From Proteles cristata cristata (lineage: Eukaryota > Chordata > Mammalia > Carnivora > Hyaenidae), in assembly GCA_017311185.1 (NCBI GenBank), contig JAESUZ010002871.1:744001-808000 (forward strand): a DNA stretch of 64,000 bases, in the 5' to 3' direction. Position 1 is the stretch's first letter, and each line of letters begins with the position of its first letter. Both the position numbers and the translations under genes were made by a program. Positions 23,260 through 34,999 of the stretch are shown here, in pieces. The notes under the pieces are model-generated. The model was not told the DNA's origin, did not search any database, and saw nothing but the letters and a program-made list of their open reading frames with translations.

Positions 23260-23930
23260 TGTATTTTATAGTTTGAAGAAAAATCTAGTCATAGACTACA
23301 CAGCTCAGGAAACAGTTCTGAATTACTATTATTTGAAATAGACTTTCCATTTTAATGGCTCAGGCCTTTACTTTCAGCTTAGAAACCATTAGCCACCCTC
23401 CACCTTCACCACTGCTCTCATTCCCATGCCCAATTCCCAAGCAGTTTCTCTTTTCCAAACCTCCTTATGCGCAAATTTCATCATTCATTGAACTGAATAA
23501 TCTCGGGGAACTTCAAGCCATCTCAGAAACCCAAACCAACATATCACTTGTTTGCAAAGTGCTTGATAACACTGGAATCAACATAAACTTAATATGCCAT
23601 CAACGTTAATATTGTTGCTATTCTTGTCACTAAAACTTAAGGGGATTCAAAAAGTGCCATATATTATGGAGCTAAATATACTAGGTCCATTTCTACTTAT
23701 GAATTAACCATGAAAATAGATAAAATTTTCTCTGTAAATGAGATACATTCTATATTGCTTATCATATAAGAGTATATAAATAACCTAGCTGGAAATGCAC
23801 ATATTTAATTCTTTGTACCTTCCTTCCATCTGATTTGTGTGCAACAAAACGCTCTTAATAACCCCAACCACAAAAGTATGCATCGAACCTGCTACATCTG
23901 GGCCTTACAAACTCTCTACCCTCTGGGGTG
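23260..23930. other. Intron 2 DNA near exon 2, unassigned
   Basis: About 670 bases between the SINE and exon 2 with no recognised repeat. An 84-codon open frame at 23355-23609 has no recognisable product and lies on the strand opposite the gene. Confidence 0.4.
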
Positions 23931-23940
23931 CAGGACTTAC

Positions 23941-24068
23941 TTGTTGCTGAGGCAGCGTCTCAGAGAGTAGGAGGCCCCTCCACCACAGGTACGTGAGCAC
24001 TCACTCCACGGGCCCCAAGCGTCCCACAAACCATCCCGGTCTTCCTCAGAGCGGGCTGTCCTGGAGCT
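23941..24068 (-). CDS. ADAMTSL1: ADAMTSL1 exon 2 (end of signal peptide, start of first TSR)
   Basis: Minus-strand exon of 128 bases between CAG (acceptor, plus-strand CTG at 24069-24071) and GTAAGT (donor, 23935-23940). It encodes [10 protein letters not shown], then [18 protein letters not shown] and YSLRRCLSN, and leaves two bases (AA) for a Lys completed by exon 3. This is the start of TSR1. Visible modification motifs are WxxWxxW (the Trp residues of WDAWGPW), the C-mannosylation motif, and CSRTCGGG, which fits CxxS/TCxxG for O-fucose on the Thr. Both modifications are known on punctin-1. ADAMTSL1 is a secreted extracellular-matrix glycoprotein resembling the ADAMTS ancillary domains, without a protease domain. 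The signal cleavage site is probably near residue 28, in this exon. From memory the other-mammal sequence has CLSSK where this has CLSNK. Confidence 0.97.
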
Positions 24069-24100
24069 CTGTGAGCAAAAAGAGAGTGGTTAGTATCATG
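24069..24100 (-). promoter_or_regulatory. Exon 2 splice acceptor with TACTAAC branch site
   Basis: On the minus strand: TACTAAC (plus-strand 24089-24095), then CACTCTCTTTTTGCTCACAG and the exon. The likely branch A (24090) is 22 bases before the first exon base, a normal distance, and the heptamer is the perfect U2 consensus. Confidence 0.9.
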
Positions 24101-24729
24101 TCCCCACTGAACCCTGAGACACATGTGCTAAAGTATGGGCATTTTGTATGTCTGAATATGGTAATCTTGCTGGAGATGAAAACATTCATTAGATTCTTTC
24201 TAACTTAATGTGTTTGGGGAGTGGGCTATTTGAGCCATGACAGAAGGGGACAAGGGATTTGCCTAATGGAGCAAATAGAAAAATGGGGCAAGAAATAGAG
24301 TGAGGGTTAAGATAAATTGAAGTCAATTTTGTACTAAAGTCAAGATTTTGCCCTGGGCTCATAAGTCTACTCATCTACTACCTTTTTGTGAAAACAGAGA
24401 AACTGCTCTCAGAGATGTTTCTCTTCTGAGAAGCTTGTAATGTTATCTTCCAACATACCTTGTTGTTATCTTCCAAATTTAATATTTTATACAATTGACA
24501 ATGTTTTAAATGAAGCAACCTCATTTCCAGATTTCAGACTTGTTAATTAGAACAACTGCATGAAGTAACGTCAGTAATGCAGGGATTGCCTCTTGACAAA
24601 TAGATTTGCTTGTCACTGATGGGCTCCCTAGTGAAATCTGCACCTACTGTATGGAAAATTGGTATATGCAGATCTCCATGTTGAACTTCACATTTCTCAT
24701 AAGAGTCATAGATAAAATTTGTGCCATAG

Positions 24730-24870
24730 TTTAAAGAATAGGTTCTATAATTAGAAATCGCCTGGGTTGTACATGGATTTGTTTTTACCAGGTGTCCTTG
24801 ACCAATTACCACCTACCTATACTAAAATTTCCCTTTCTATAAAATGGGGATAATATTATAACCATGCCAC
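24730..24870 (+). repeat. MIR element
   Basis: TCGCCTGGGTTGTACATGGA, TGTCCTTGACCAATTACC and TTTCCCTTTCTATAAAATGGGGATAATATTATAACC follow the MIR consensus. Confidence 0.65.
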
Positions 24871-25014
24871 TACATGCACACATACATACATATACACTAT
24901 AGAAGAAGATTAGCTAAATGAACTTAGCCTCGGACTAGCTTCAGAGTAAAGCACTAATACATATTACCCATAATTATGTTATGATAAATTGAGAATGTCA
25001 AATACGTATGTACA

Positions 25015-25428
25015 CAGTTGTACATCTGCTTAAACTGCCATAACAAAATACCAGACTGGGTGGCTTAAAAAACAAAAAGTTATTTTCTCATAGTCCTGGA
25101 AGCTGAAAGTCAGAGAACAGGGTGCCAGAATGGGTGGCTCCTGGTGACAGCTTTTCCCTTGAGTTGCAGAAGGCAGCCTTCTTACGGTGTGCTCACATGA
25201 CCTCCATTTTGTGTGAGCATGGATAGACTGAGAGAAGACAGAGCAAGCTCTCTCCTGTCTCTTCTTCTAAGGACACTAATCCCATCATGAGGAACCTCTT
25301 TCATGACCTTATATAAACTGATTATCTCCCAAAGGCCTCATCTCCATATTATACCATCACATTGGGGGTTTAGGACTTTAACGTATGAATTGGGGTGCGG
25401 GGTACAATTCAGTCCATAGCAACAGTTC
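25015..25428 (-). mobile_element. MLT1-type MaLR LTR (solo, minus orientation)
   Basis: The plus strand reads the reversed MLT1 LTR: CTGCCATAACAAAATACCAGACTGGGTGGCTTAAAAAAC, TTATTTTCTCATAGTCCTGGAAGCTGAAAGTC, CTCACATGACC, CTTCTTCTAAGGACACTAATCCCATCATGAGG, CCCAAAGGCCTCATCTCCA, GGTTTAGGACTTTAACGTATGAATTGGGG and CAATTCAGTCCATAGCAAC. No internal retroviral sequence or second LTR is seen, so it is a solo LTR of an ancient mammalian retrotransposon. Confidence 0.88.
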
Positions 25429-25515
25429 TACAAATAGCTAACATGAACTGGGGCCAAATTATTTTACCGAGTAAATCAAACATGATATTCAAACATTAAA
25501 GAAGGTATCTTCTCA

Positions 25516-25696
25516 GGGCTGCCAAGGTGGCTTAGTTGGTTAAGCATCTGACTTTGGCTCAGGTCATGATCTCATGGTTCTTGAGTTTGAGCTCTGCATC
25601 AGACTCTGCTGTCAGTGCAGAGCCCACTTCAGATCCTCTGTCTCCCTCTCTTTCTGCCCCCCACCACCTCTCTCTCTCTCAAAAATAAACATTAAC
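25516..25696 (+). mobile_element. Felid CAN-SINE
   Basis: GGGCTGCCAAGGTGGCTTAGTTGG head, TCAGGTCATGATCTCATGG, shortened middle, CT-rich stretch, AAAAATAAAC tail. Target-site duplication GAAGGTATCTTCTCA / GATGGTATCTTCTTA at 25501-25515 and 25700-25714. Confidence 0.96.
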
Positions 25697-25729
25697 AAAG
25701 ATGGTATCTTCTTATATCAATCAGGGACA

Positions 25730-28500
25730 TACTTCTGAAAAACATTAAAATTTCAAATTTAAATTAGGAAAAAACAAACCCACAAGAAAACAGGCATGTT
25801 AGATGATATGACAATGTCACCTTCAGTTTTGTTTCTAAAGAGAGAGCACAGGGGAAGTGGAATGCTGGGAAAGGTTGGGACTTGAAGGCCTCTTTATAGA
25901 TCAGTTGCTATGGGTTTCTGCCTTTACTGATATTATTTACTGTTACTGAAATTTATAAACATAGACGTACTCTGAAAGGTTATAGGAGGGACTCTGGGAA
26001 GATACTTGTGACTTTTCCTGCTGAGTTTAGTGGAGACACCAGAACTTTAAGGCATCATCTCCCTGAAAACTCCAGCTTTCCCACAGCAGAATCTTCTAGC
26101 CACCTGCCACGTTGCATTTGCCTGGTGATATCATCTGTCAATAGTTTGAGGCTCCTATAAAATGTGGAATAGAATGGGTAACAGAAACGCATTGGTTACC
26201 CCAAAGTCTGTTCTTTCTAAAGGAAGTATTTACTGAGCTCTGAAGCCTGGTTTTTAGGATTAATAAAATCAATCTCTAATCAAGGCAATATGGGGCACTC
26301 TGTTTCCAGAGCTTAATTAAATACTGAAGGAGAAAAGACTCTGGCAATGAAGTATACATTGTCCATACACCCATTAAATTCATTCCTCAGATTTTTGAAC
26401 ACTTTATTATGCATCTTCTGGCTCCCTTTTAGTTTGCTCTGTGTGACTGGAAGAAGTTCTGTTGAGAGAGCTATGGTATTTGCTGGATGCAGTAACGATT
26501 TGTGTGACAAACATACATTTGTACAGTACAATGTCTCTCATTTTATTCAAATTAAATAAGTCTGAGATGAAAACCAAAATTGCAAATGCGAGGATTCATG
26601 AAATAATTAAGAGCAAGATGAGTGATTATAAATTATGATACCATCCAGTTTTTACAACTGAAAAAAAATTCCACACACAGAATTCACATGTGAACTCCAT
26701 TTCCATGTGAGATAAGAACACCAGGATGCCAAATCCTTGGAAGGGTTCCCTCTGGCTGCTCTCTGGATAAGCTATTTTGGAAATAATATACAGTTGAGAT
26801 TTTGATTTTCTGGACAAACAAATTGGTTCAAACTCTGTTCTAAAGTTGTTTGGTATTTTTCACGTACCTTGTCTAAAGAAGCACTGAAATGGCTCTGTCT
26901 AAAGTGAGGCTGTGTCGCACCTCATTACAAGTTACGAGTTTCAGCACAACTAGACACACCACAGTGTTTTGAAAGAGATCACACATGGACTCAGAAGCAA
27001 GTCATGGGCCTTTTTCTCAAACTGGAATCATCTCCAAGGTGTCTTTTAGCAAGTGGAATCAACATAATTCATGTCAACAGAATCAATGTTTAATGTTAGA
27101 CAAAGTGAAGTGATTTACCCCCTCTTTCACTGTGCCAGATTTTTACATCTATAACCAGAAATGACAATTCGGCAATGCCTTTCAGGTCATTGAAGACCTA
27201 ACAGCATTTGCTTATTATGGTTTTTAAGAAGGCCTTTGGTATAAACAACTTTTATGCCTGGCCCAGATGGGACTCGAGCTTATTCTCTCTTATTGTGAAA
27301 TGTGCATTTCTCCACAGCATTTTGTTTTTAAAGTGTTAGCTTTGAGTTGCATCTAGCAAGAGAAACTGAGGCAAAAAAAAAATAAAGTCTAGATAATGAG
27401 TTGCCTAAAACCAATGATGACTGCTTATGAAACCAAAATTCTAAGCTTTTAAAATATACCCCAGTCAATGCTTTCCAATTTGATTTCTGTCACATAAATG
27501 TAGTATTTTAATCTCAGTATCTCAGAAGCAAGATCATGGATGCTTTGAAACACAGTGACCAAGGGATTACCCCTGACCCCACTTCAGGGAGTTTCAGCAA
27601 CAGTGTCAGGTAAGATGATGGCCATTTGCTATGAATTGACTAAAAATTGAAGAGCAACTATTAAATTCTGAATTTAAGCCAATGTTTCACTGGTAGATTT
27701 ATCCAAAACAGTCAATACTGCATCTGATATTGAACTTGAGGGAAAAGTCCATTAAAAATCCCATCTTTTTTGTAGCACTTATTTCACTTTGTAGTTATTG
27801 GATGGGTTAGAATGGACAATTAGCACCTTTTTTGAGCCAACATTTCAGAAATCCAGGGAACACTGAGAGAAGAAAGGCCTGAGTCTTGGTTCTACAATCC
27901 TTGAAAATTGAGTATTTGCCTTGAGTTATTCAATTTAGAAAAAGACTAGCTATTTCTAAGTCTTTGATGCCACATGATAAACTTTGAATATAGCATTGAT
28001 GATGACTCTTAAATCAATTACTTTCCTGTAGGAAAATTCAGCAATCAACTCCCCAGACCCATCCAACCATTGATCTGGCCTGTTAAGAGGTGCCAAGCCT
28101 CAGTCAGTGACGACTTCATGGAATGCAGACTGTGGCCACAGATCATCATATACGTCCTGGGAGTATTGGAAGAGGATTAGAATAGTTTCCATAAACCTAT
28201 CAGCCCCAGAATGGTGTCATTTCCTCATCATTGCTGGTTTACCTAAATGTGGTTTTCACTTGATAGTTTTGCAGTTAATTTCAGAGCCAATTGCTCTAAG
28301 ATCAGTAACCAAGTCTCAGGTGAACAGCTTTAAACCTGACCGCTAAGTAGTTAAGCAGCTGGAGTAATCACATGAAGCAAGAGTTCCCTATGTCTCACCA
28401 TCTAACAGATGAATCTTAGAATGACCTCCTGTGTACCACTTTATCCAGAAGCCTCTTTCACTGGACAGGTTGTCAAGGACTTATGGACAATGTTGTAGGG
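25730..28500. other. Intron 1 DNA, mostly unassigned
   Basis: About 2.8 kb without clear transposon hallmarks. The 26800-28000 part looks like single-copy DNA. Open frames such as 26313-26531 (minus) and 26347-26559 (plus) overlap each other on opposite strands and resemble no known protein to me. Confidence 0.4.
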
Positions 28501-28539
28501 TGAAGCACAAATTAGCAATCAAAAGACTCTGGAGTTCTA

Positions 28540-28744
28540 GGGGTGTCTGGGTGGCTTAGTTGGCTAATTGTCAGACTCTCAGTTTGGACTCAGGTCATAA
28601 TCTCGAGGTTCATGATTCTGAGCCCTGCACTGGGCTCTGTGCCAACAGTGTGGAGCCTGCTTCAAATTCTCTCTCTCTCTTTGCCCCTCCCCTGCTCATG
28701 CTCTCTCTCTCTCAAAATAAATAAATAAACTTAAAACATTTTTT
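28540..28744 (+). mobile_element. Felid CAN-SINE
   Basis: GGGGTGTCTGGGTGGCTTAGTTGG head, CAGGTCATAATCTCGAGG, CTGGGCTCTGTGCCAACAGT, CT-rich stretch, AAATAAATAAACTT tail. A very clear target-site duplication AAAGACTCTGGAGTTCTA lies at 28522-28539 and 28745-28762. Confidence 0.97.
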
Positions 28745-28759
28745 AAAGACTCTGGAGTT

Positions 28760-29820
28760 CTATTAATACATATACAGAGGCCTTGGAAAATATTTTTTTC
28801 TAAACATGTAGTAAGAGGTCAAACTGTATGGAACTAAATAAAAATGGAAATAGGTCCGGAGGAAATGGATGATAGGTTTTTGTAAACTTTAAGTTATAGA
28901 ACAGATGAAGTTACATTATAAGCGAAGTGTTTTCTGAAATCAACAGATCTTCAAATGTAGCAAAATGGGTTATGGGATGAGACAAAGAGCCCTTCTTACT
29001 ATTTCAAGATCAGCGAAAAGGTACCTAAGTCTCTGGTTTTCCTCTCCTCTGTGACAGCATTTAGCTTAAGCCAGGTGTGCATGTGACTGTTTACAAGTGG
29101 ATGGCACATCCCTCTAAATTAAAAAGAAGGGCAGCTCCCTTCCCCCTCCAGTGATGAGAGGACCATTTTTCTATGGTGAGCCCATGGGAAATGGAGAAGT
29201 GAACACACAGAAACATCATGTCCATGTACCAAGTTCTGGAAATGAATCTGCCAATTCCATTTTTAATTCCTCTATACATATCAGGGCTTTCTAAATCTTA
29301 TCTAATCTTTGGCTTCTTTAACAATTTGGAATACTGGTTCTGCCACCAACTTTACATGGTAGGGGTTGTGATTCCCTGATCTGAGAACTTACAAATAGAT
29401 ATTAAGCTGTAACTGGGCTCTTGTAAAAGTCCATTAGCTTTTTGATATACTTTCTTAAGGAGCAGAGAATGTGGATACTGAGGCATGCGCCTTCCCAGAT
29501 ATTTGCTGCTGGCTTTGCTTAGGAAATTCAGATCATCTGGTTCTTATCACAGCTGCACTGCTGGGGGATATGATGAACTGCCAGTGACACAGTGCACAGT
29601 CTTTCAGAGGCCACTGCATGAGGTCTGTCCCTTGCTACCGAGGAGAAAAGTCAATTCTGTAACATGGTGTAAAAGCTATGCAGACCTCAGGAAGACTTTT
29701 GGGTACCTGTCTTCCTCTTTCCTCTACTGCGCCTGTGCACGTGCACTCACTAGCACACCCCTTTCACATTCCTATGAGGGCACCTAATTGTACCTAAGCC
29801 TGGAGGGTTACTCGTGAGGG
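28760..29820. other. Intron 1 DNA, unassigned
   Basis: No repeat recognised. The open frame 29485-29787 (100 codons, plus strand, antisense to the gene) has several cysteines, but no family or splice context supports it as a gene. Confidence 0.35.
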
Positions 29821-29827
29821 AAATATG

Positions 29828-30035
29828 CTGGCTGGGATTTATTAAGTACCTATGTACCAGGAAGTATGCCAGAATTTACCCAAATTATCGTACTTAATCC
29901 TCCCAGTGAGCCATGTCAGGTTGGATTTTTCCCCCTTTATTTTACTAACAAGAAAATTGAGGCTTAGAGAGGTTGAACAACCTATACCATTGTGTAGGAG
30001 AAGGAACTTGGCTGTGGGTCTCAGAAAGACTTTAC
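29828..30035 (-). repeat. MIR element
   Basis: TTTATTAAGTACCTATGTACCAGGAAG, CGTACTTAATCCTCCCAGTGAGCC and ACAAGAAAATTGAGGCTTAGAGAGGTTGAACAACC are the reversed MIR. Confidence 0.82.
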
Positions 30036-30084
30036 TAGTCATATATTGGTCAACTTGCCTTCAGCACATTGTCAGATCTCTTTG

Positions 30085-30215
30085 AGCAGAGTTTATTCAT
30101 CTGTAAAAGGGGAAAGTTGACACTTCTCTTACTAGGGTGACTGTGAAGATTAACCAAGAGAATATATGTAAAGTCCTGGATGTAATTTCTGGCATGTTAG
30201 TGTTAAATGTTTTAT
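30085..30215 (+). repeat. MIR element, opposite to its neighbour
   Basis: GTTTATTCATCTGTAAAAGGGGAAAGTTGACA, GGTGACTGTGAAGATTAACCAAGAGAATATATGTAAAGTCCTGG follow the MIR core and tail. It forms a diverged inverted pair with the MIR at 29828-30035. Confidence 0.7.
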
Positions 30216-30891
30216 TTCTACCATGAATAGACACACCGCTCTCCTGATGTCAGTCACACAGTTAGTACCTGGTCCCACCAGGTTTTATACCTGTTATCTG
30301 ACCACCTTTTGTTCTGAGTAGCTTCACATTTTGACCTTCCTTTCCATTTTTAAACAGCGTCTCTCAGCATATAATTTTTTTCTTTTTATAGAATGACAAG
30401 AACTAATGTTGCATTTCTTAAAAAAAGGTATTGTGTACTCAGAACTGTTTCTCCCTCTGGGAATAACAACTTGGAGATGGAATTAAGAGAGCTTCATTAC
30501 TTTTTAGGAAACAAAAACCTGACTCTGCTCAATATTAAATGCTTCAGTGTGATTTTCATTTCAGAGCTACGGTACCTAGATTTATTTTGTATCTTATCCA
30601 AGGACAAGGCCGGATTATAGCTCATCTAAGAAACTGCTACAGAAACCTCTGGGCATTTTGGAGAGCTCCACCCACACAATTTCTGTCACAGCCAGCTGAA
30701 TTAAAAATCAATAATTGCTGATTTGAGCAAAGATCAGTATTCAGGAAATTTGCAGCTGGTCATTGAGTGTTTTGAGTCAGCTTATCTCAAGAAAAAGCAT
30801 CGTAAAATATTTTATCACTGTCAATTTCTAATCCTTTAAAAGCATAAATTTAGCAAATAGGAATGCTCTACTCTGTTTTAATACTGATAGT

Positions 30892-31105
30892 GGGGCCCCT
30901 GGGTGGCTCAGGTGGTTAAGCTTCTGACTTCAGCTCAGGTTGAATATCTTGTACTTTGTGAGTTCAAGCCCTGCATCGGGCTCTGTGCTGACAGTTCAGG
31001 AACCAGCTTCTGATTCTGTGTGTCTCTCCCACTCTCTGCCCCTCCACTGCTCATGTTCTGTCTGTCTCTCAAAAATAAATAAACATTAAAAAATTTTTTA
31101 AATAG
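30892..31105 (+). mobile_element. Felid CAN-SINE
   Basis: GGGGCCCCTGGGTGGCTCAGGTGG head, GTGAGTTCAAGCCCTGCATCGG, CTCTGTGCTGACAGTTCAGGA, CT-rich stretch, CAAAAATAAATAAACATT tail. Target-site duplication not certain. Confidence 0.96.
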
Positions 31106-31217
31106 TGCATTAATATTAAAAAATATTGATAGAATATTAATATAAATATGATATGCATTCTCTTTTTTATGATGCATTCTTTCTGACAGAGATTTAAAAC
31201 TCAAAGTTTGGATGAAA

Positions 31218-31317
31218 ACCTATGTATATGTATATATAGCATATACATATACAAGTATGTATGTACACTGTGTATGTACATACATGTACATGTATGTGTA
31301 TTTATATATGTATACAT
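31218..31317 (+). repeat. ATGTATAC-rich low-complexity repeat
   Basis: Alternating purine-pyrimidine run (TATGTATATGTATATATAGC ... GTACATACATGTACATGTATG) with many self-complementary stretches. Confidence 0.9.
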
Positions 31318-31329
31318 CTTCCAGGCTAT

Positions 31330-32340
31330 AATCTTTCAGACCATATAGAAACTTTCTACTAGAAGGACCTTGTCAGTCTGGTTTTCTTTTTTTCACTATA
31401 ATAATATTCTTGAATTTAATAGTTAGCTTCTGAACCTAGGGGCAACTCAGGAGCAGAAGGCCGAAATGAGTAACCCCATGTCTTTCACAAAGGAAAACTG
31501 GACAACAGGAGAATTGTATCCTGTACAAACTATAGTAATTTTTAAAAATCATTTATGCCAACATTTGTGCTGACAGTTCTCATGTTCTTGGCCATCTGCA
31601 CTTGTAGGGATATTTCAAAGCCTCGATATTATTTCACCTCAACTGTGAAAAAGGCCATTTTACCTCGAGTTCTGAAAATGAAGCAGTTCGTCCTGGTTGC
31701 TCTTTTTTCTATACTTAGAAAATAAAAATCTCCAGTGGAAAATAATATGCAGGCCAAGCACCAAGGAAAACAGTGAAGAATCCTCTCCAGGGGCTTCCAC
31801 ACCCCTCCACTCCCCAAAATAGGCATGTTTGAAACATCCCCTGAAATGGAATTCCTTCTTGCTCTTTCTGTAGATTCCCGACTTCCTGGTGAGCCAGTTA
31901 GAAGTTTCGGTTTCCGGTTCCATCTCATCTAAACTCGAGTCCTGTCCAAACTGTGACTCCAATCAGCCGTAGATTCTTTCTGCAGCCCTGGCAAATTCTG
32001 CTGAAATGCATTTACGAAACATCTGTAGAACTAACGAAACATCTGAGGCTCTGGAAAGCACATGTTGGGGTTTGGAATCATGGAGAAAGAATTCCTGACA
32101 GAGAAACGGCTCACTTTGTGACTCGTTGCGGAAACTGGAAAGTTAATAAGTTAATATGGCTTTGGCGTCTGATGAACAAAAGCTCAAATTGTAGTTGATA
32201 ATAGAGAAGCTGGAAAAAAACAATCAGTTCTTGCCAATATCAAGTCTCTGATTTTAGGACTTCCCTCACTCTTCCTTGGTTGACCATGGTGCCATCTGGG
32301 CCAAGAAAAAAATGTGCTGCCTTGATTCTGAATGAAGTTT
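31330..32340. other. Intron 1 DNA, unassigned
   Basis: No transposon hallmark recognised. Two overlapping minus-strand open frames of about 100 codons (31629-31928, 31660-31962) are on the gene's strand, but I recognise no product and they lack a convincing start or exon signals. Confidence 0.35.
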
Positions 32341-32439
32341 CATAGGACTTGGAGTGTCATATAGGCTCTATTTCTATGCTCACCATCGGGTGCTTTCTCT
32401 CTCATGTGCCATTTGGATATTGCTGGATGAGTGTTTGGA

Positions 32440-32800
32440 ATTGAAATCTAAAACATTGTCCTTACTCAATATTACATGTTTTATTCTTTTCTACATTCTT
32501 GTCTCTACTTTTGCTTGCATTCAGCTCCCATACCCAGAAACTGTAAAAGAATGCCAAGCTCTTCCCTATCTCAATATCCTGCTTAATCTGGCAGCTAGTT
32601 GCTGTTCCATCCAGGCATTATCAATTGGCAAGAATTAGTACAGAATGAGTTATCCTTAAAACAAGACGTGGTAGCTCTTCAGGATTATCATTTTATATAC
32701 CAATTATCTTCCCAATTAGTTTGCAAATTCCTTGAGGGCAAAGAATTCTACGCTTTCCTTTTTGAGCTACCTACAGTTATCAGTGAAATAATTATTATGC
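32440..32800 (+). repeat. Possible L2 3' region
   Basis: CAGCTCCCATACCCAGAAACTG...GCCAAGCTCTTCCC and GTTTGCAAATTCCTTGAGGGCAAAGAATTCTACGC look like L2 3' phrases, diverged. Confidence 0.4.
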
Positions 32801-34159
32801 ATGTCATTTAGAAGAAAGTGTAAGACATCTGGACAAATATTTCATAATGGTGAAAGGCTTTGGAAGTATGTTCTGTTTCAAATCCTAGATTACTTGTTTA
32901 CTTGTCATAATTTCTCAAAAACAATCACAGGGCATAACATAAGCATGGGACAGAGTGGGGTATAAAGGAAGGGGAACAAAAATGGGGCCTGATTAACATT
33001 TCCAAGTGGTGTCGAATTCTGGGACTTCTCTTCTCCAGTTCAAATACATTCCACCACCCCAGGTCTTCCACACAAGGAAATGAATTTTGTCAAAAACACT
33101 ATACCTGCAACTCAGATACACACTTTAAAAAGCGATAGCTATCTCAATGACCATATCTCGGTATCTTCAATAGATAGTATTCCCTCTGGTTTTAACCTGT
33201 AGCCATGGGTAAAAGCCTGAATAACTGGAATAGTTTCACAGGTTTTGGCATTTGGCAGCAAATCAAATTGAGGGTCTACTTGTGGTCCTGATAATATTTT
33301 TCCATAATCACTGTAAGGCAAACCAGTGTCCCAGCAATCCAGACACATCATAATTGCTTAACATAGACTCAAGCTAATAGTCAACAGATTTCTTCAGTGT
33401 CTATGCTCCACTAGATGCTCTGGGGACATGAAGTCTTAGAAGTAATGCACAGGTGACAACCAGCAAGTTGACTTGCTGCTCTGACTTGCTTGTCTCCCAT
33501 CCAGATTTGCTAATTGCAGCAGGTCCTTACCTGCTTCTCAGCATCTGTCCATCAGTCCCAGAGCTCACTACCCCTTAGACCTCTGCCTCCTGCTTGGTGA
33601 AGGGACTTGTTTTCTCATGAAATGTTAAGTTTTAATCCTACATGCTAATGTTTCTGCTTCTGCTCACTCCCAGGTCCAGCCTGGTGCAGTGACACCTTTC
33701 AGAGGATTTATACTTCAGTGGGGAAGAAAGATAAATACAAGCAGTAACAAAATATTTGACACTCAACATCTACCTTTAATCAGACACCAAGCCTTACCAA
33801 TTCCATTTATGAAGTGCCTTTGTCTTCCATTTCTATGTTCTCCATCCTTCCTCACACTGCCTTTGTTCTGGGTCTAGGGACTTGTGCCTGGCATCTTGCA
33901 ACAGGCTTCTCGTCTGATGTTTTGACCTCCATCTAGTCTGTCCTCCAGACTTTTGCTAGTCATTTTTCTAGAATATAAAACTAGACTGTCCACTCTCTGC
34001 TAAGAGACTTTCTATGATTCCATCCAATAATGGATTCCAGATGTGATTTGAGGACTCAGAAACTGTATGTGACATTTTGAGTATATATTTGTTACTATCA
34101 TACTTCTGGAAAGAGGATTCCTAGCTTTCAGTGGATTCTCCAAAAAGGATTAAGAACCA

Positions 34160-34690
34160 CTGGGTATGGGATAAAGGTTAAATTATTAATGTAGCACATA
34201 ACACCTTTTCAAACCTGACCCTAAGTCAATGTGAGAGACTCATTTCTGCTGTTCCTGATCATGCATGTCCTCCATAGTCTGGGGACTGGGCACTACCACC
34301 CTCTTAGACAAGCTGCTTGGGGACCTCTAATACTGCTATAGCCCAGACCTCCCTCCTCTCCATCTTCCTCGCATCTTTTTACTTTCTCTGACTTGTGACC
34401 TGCTTCTTCTGCTTTGAGATGGAGTTCTGGTGCCATCTTCCAGTGAAGTGTTCTCTGATCTCTAGTAGAATCAATCACCGTGTTAACTGGAGTGCATTGC
34501 TAGGACTTTATACACATGGCTGTTTTAGCATTTATCAGCCACTGTGCTGTAGTCACTTGCTTACACATCCATTCCCAGGAAGGGATTGTATGTTTCTGAA
34601 GGGCTGTGACAAAGATGGATATGCCTTTGTACTCCCAGTACACCGGATATGTAATTGGTCTCTGTGTATATTCGTTGAATGAATAATTAA
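34160..34690 (+). repeat. L2 3' region
   Basis: CAAACCTGACCCTAAGTC, TCTGCTGTTCCTGATCATGC, CATCTTCCAGTGAAGTGTTCTCTGATCTC, GGAAGGGATTGTATGTTTCTGAAGGGC and GTGTATATTCGTTGAATGAATAA follow the L2 3' end. Confidence 0.7.
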
Positions 34691-34802
34691 CATAAGACAG
34701 GCTAGGACAAGTTGTAGTTGAGTGTCTAATTCATAGCGGCTGTCAGCTTTTACTCTCATTCATATACATTCGGATTCTCTAAAGACCAAGGGAGAAATAT
34801 AC

Positions 34803-34810
34803 GTGTGTGT

Positions 34811-34848
<38 letters not shown>
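34803..34848 (+). repeat. (GT)n microsatellite
   Basis: About 23 GT units interrupted once by AT (GTGTGTGTATGTGTG). Likely polymorphic. Confidence 0.97.
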
Positions 34849-34850
<2 letters not shown>

Positions 34851-34956
34851 AAAAGCTACAGATAGGCAAGGAAATAAAAGAGGAAAAAAAATTCATACTT
34901 GACCCATGGAAAAGTAGAGACAATCATATTTCTGCTTATTAATATGTCTTTTTAAG

Positions 34957-34980
34957 TCAACTTTAAAAATTTAAAGTTGA
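34957..34980. repeat. Perfect inverted repeat, 11-base arms
   Basis: TCAACTTTAAA, two A, TTTAAAGTTGA. AT-rich, may be chance. Confidence 0.95.
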
Positions 34981-34999
34981 TAAATATCCAAAATGTGTA

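Larger units (their letters stand above)
2462..23940 (-). other. ADAMTSL1: ADAMTSL1 intron 2 (about 21.5 kb)
   Basis: Intron between exon 2 (donor GTAAGT, plus-strand ACTTAC at 23935-23940) and exon 3 (acceptor TAG at 2462-2464). It is a phase 2 intron. It contains several L1 pieces, five SINEs, MIR and L2 relics and long stretches of apparently single-copy DNA. No open frame inside it looks like a gene. Confidence 0.9.

Noticed and set aside
25015..25428. Possible endogenous retrovirus.
   Set aside because: Only a solo MLT1-type LTR is present, with no internal gag, pol or env-like sequence nearby.
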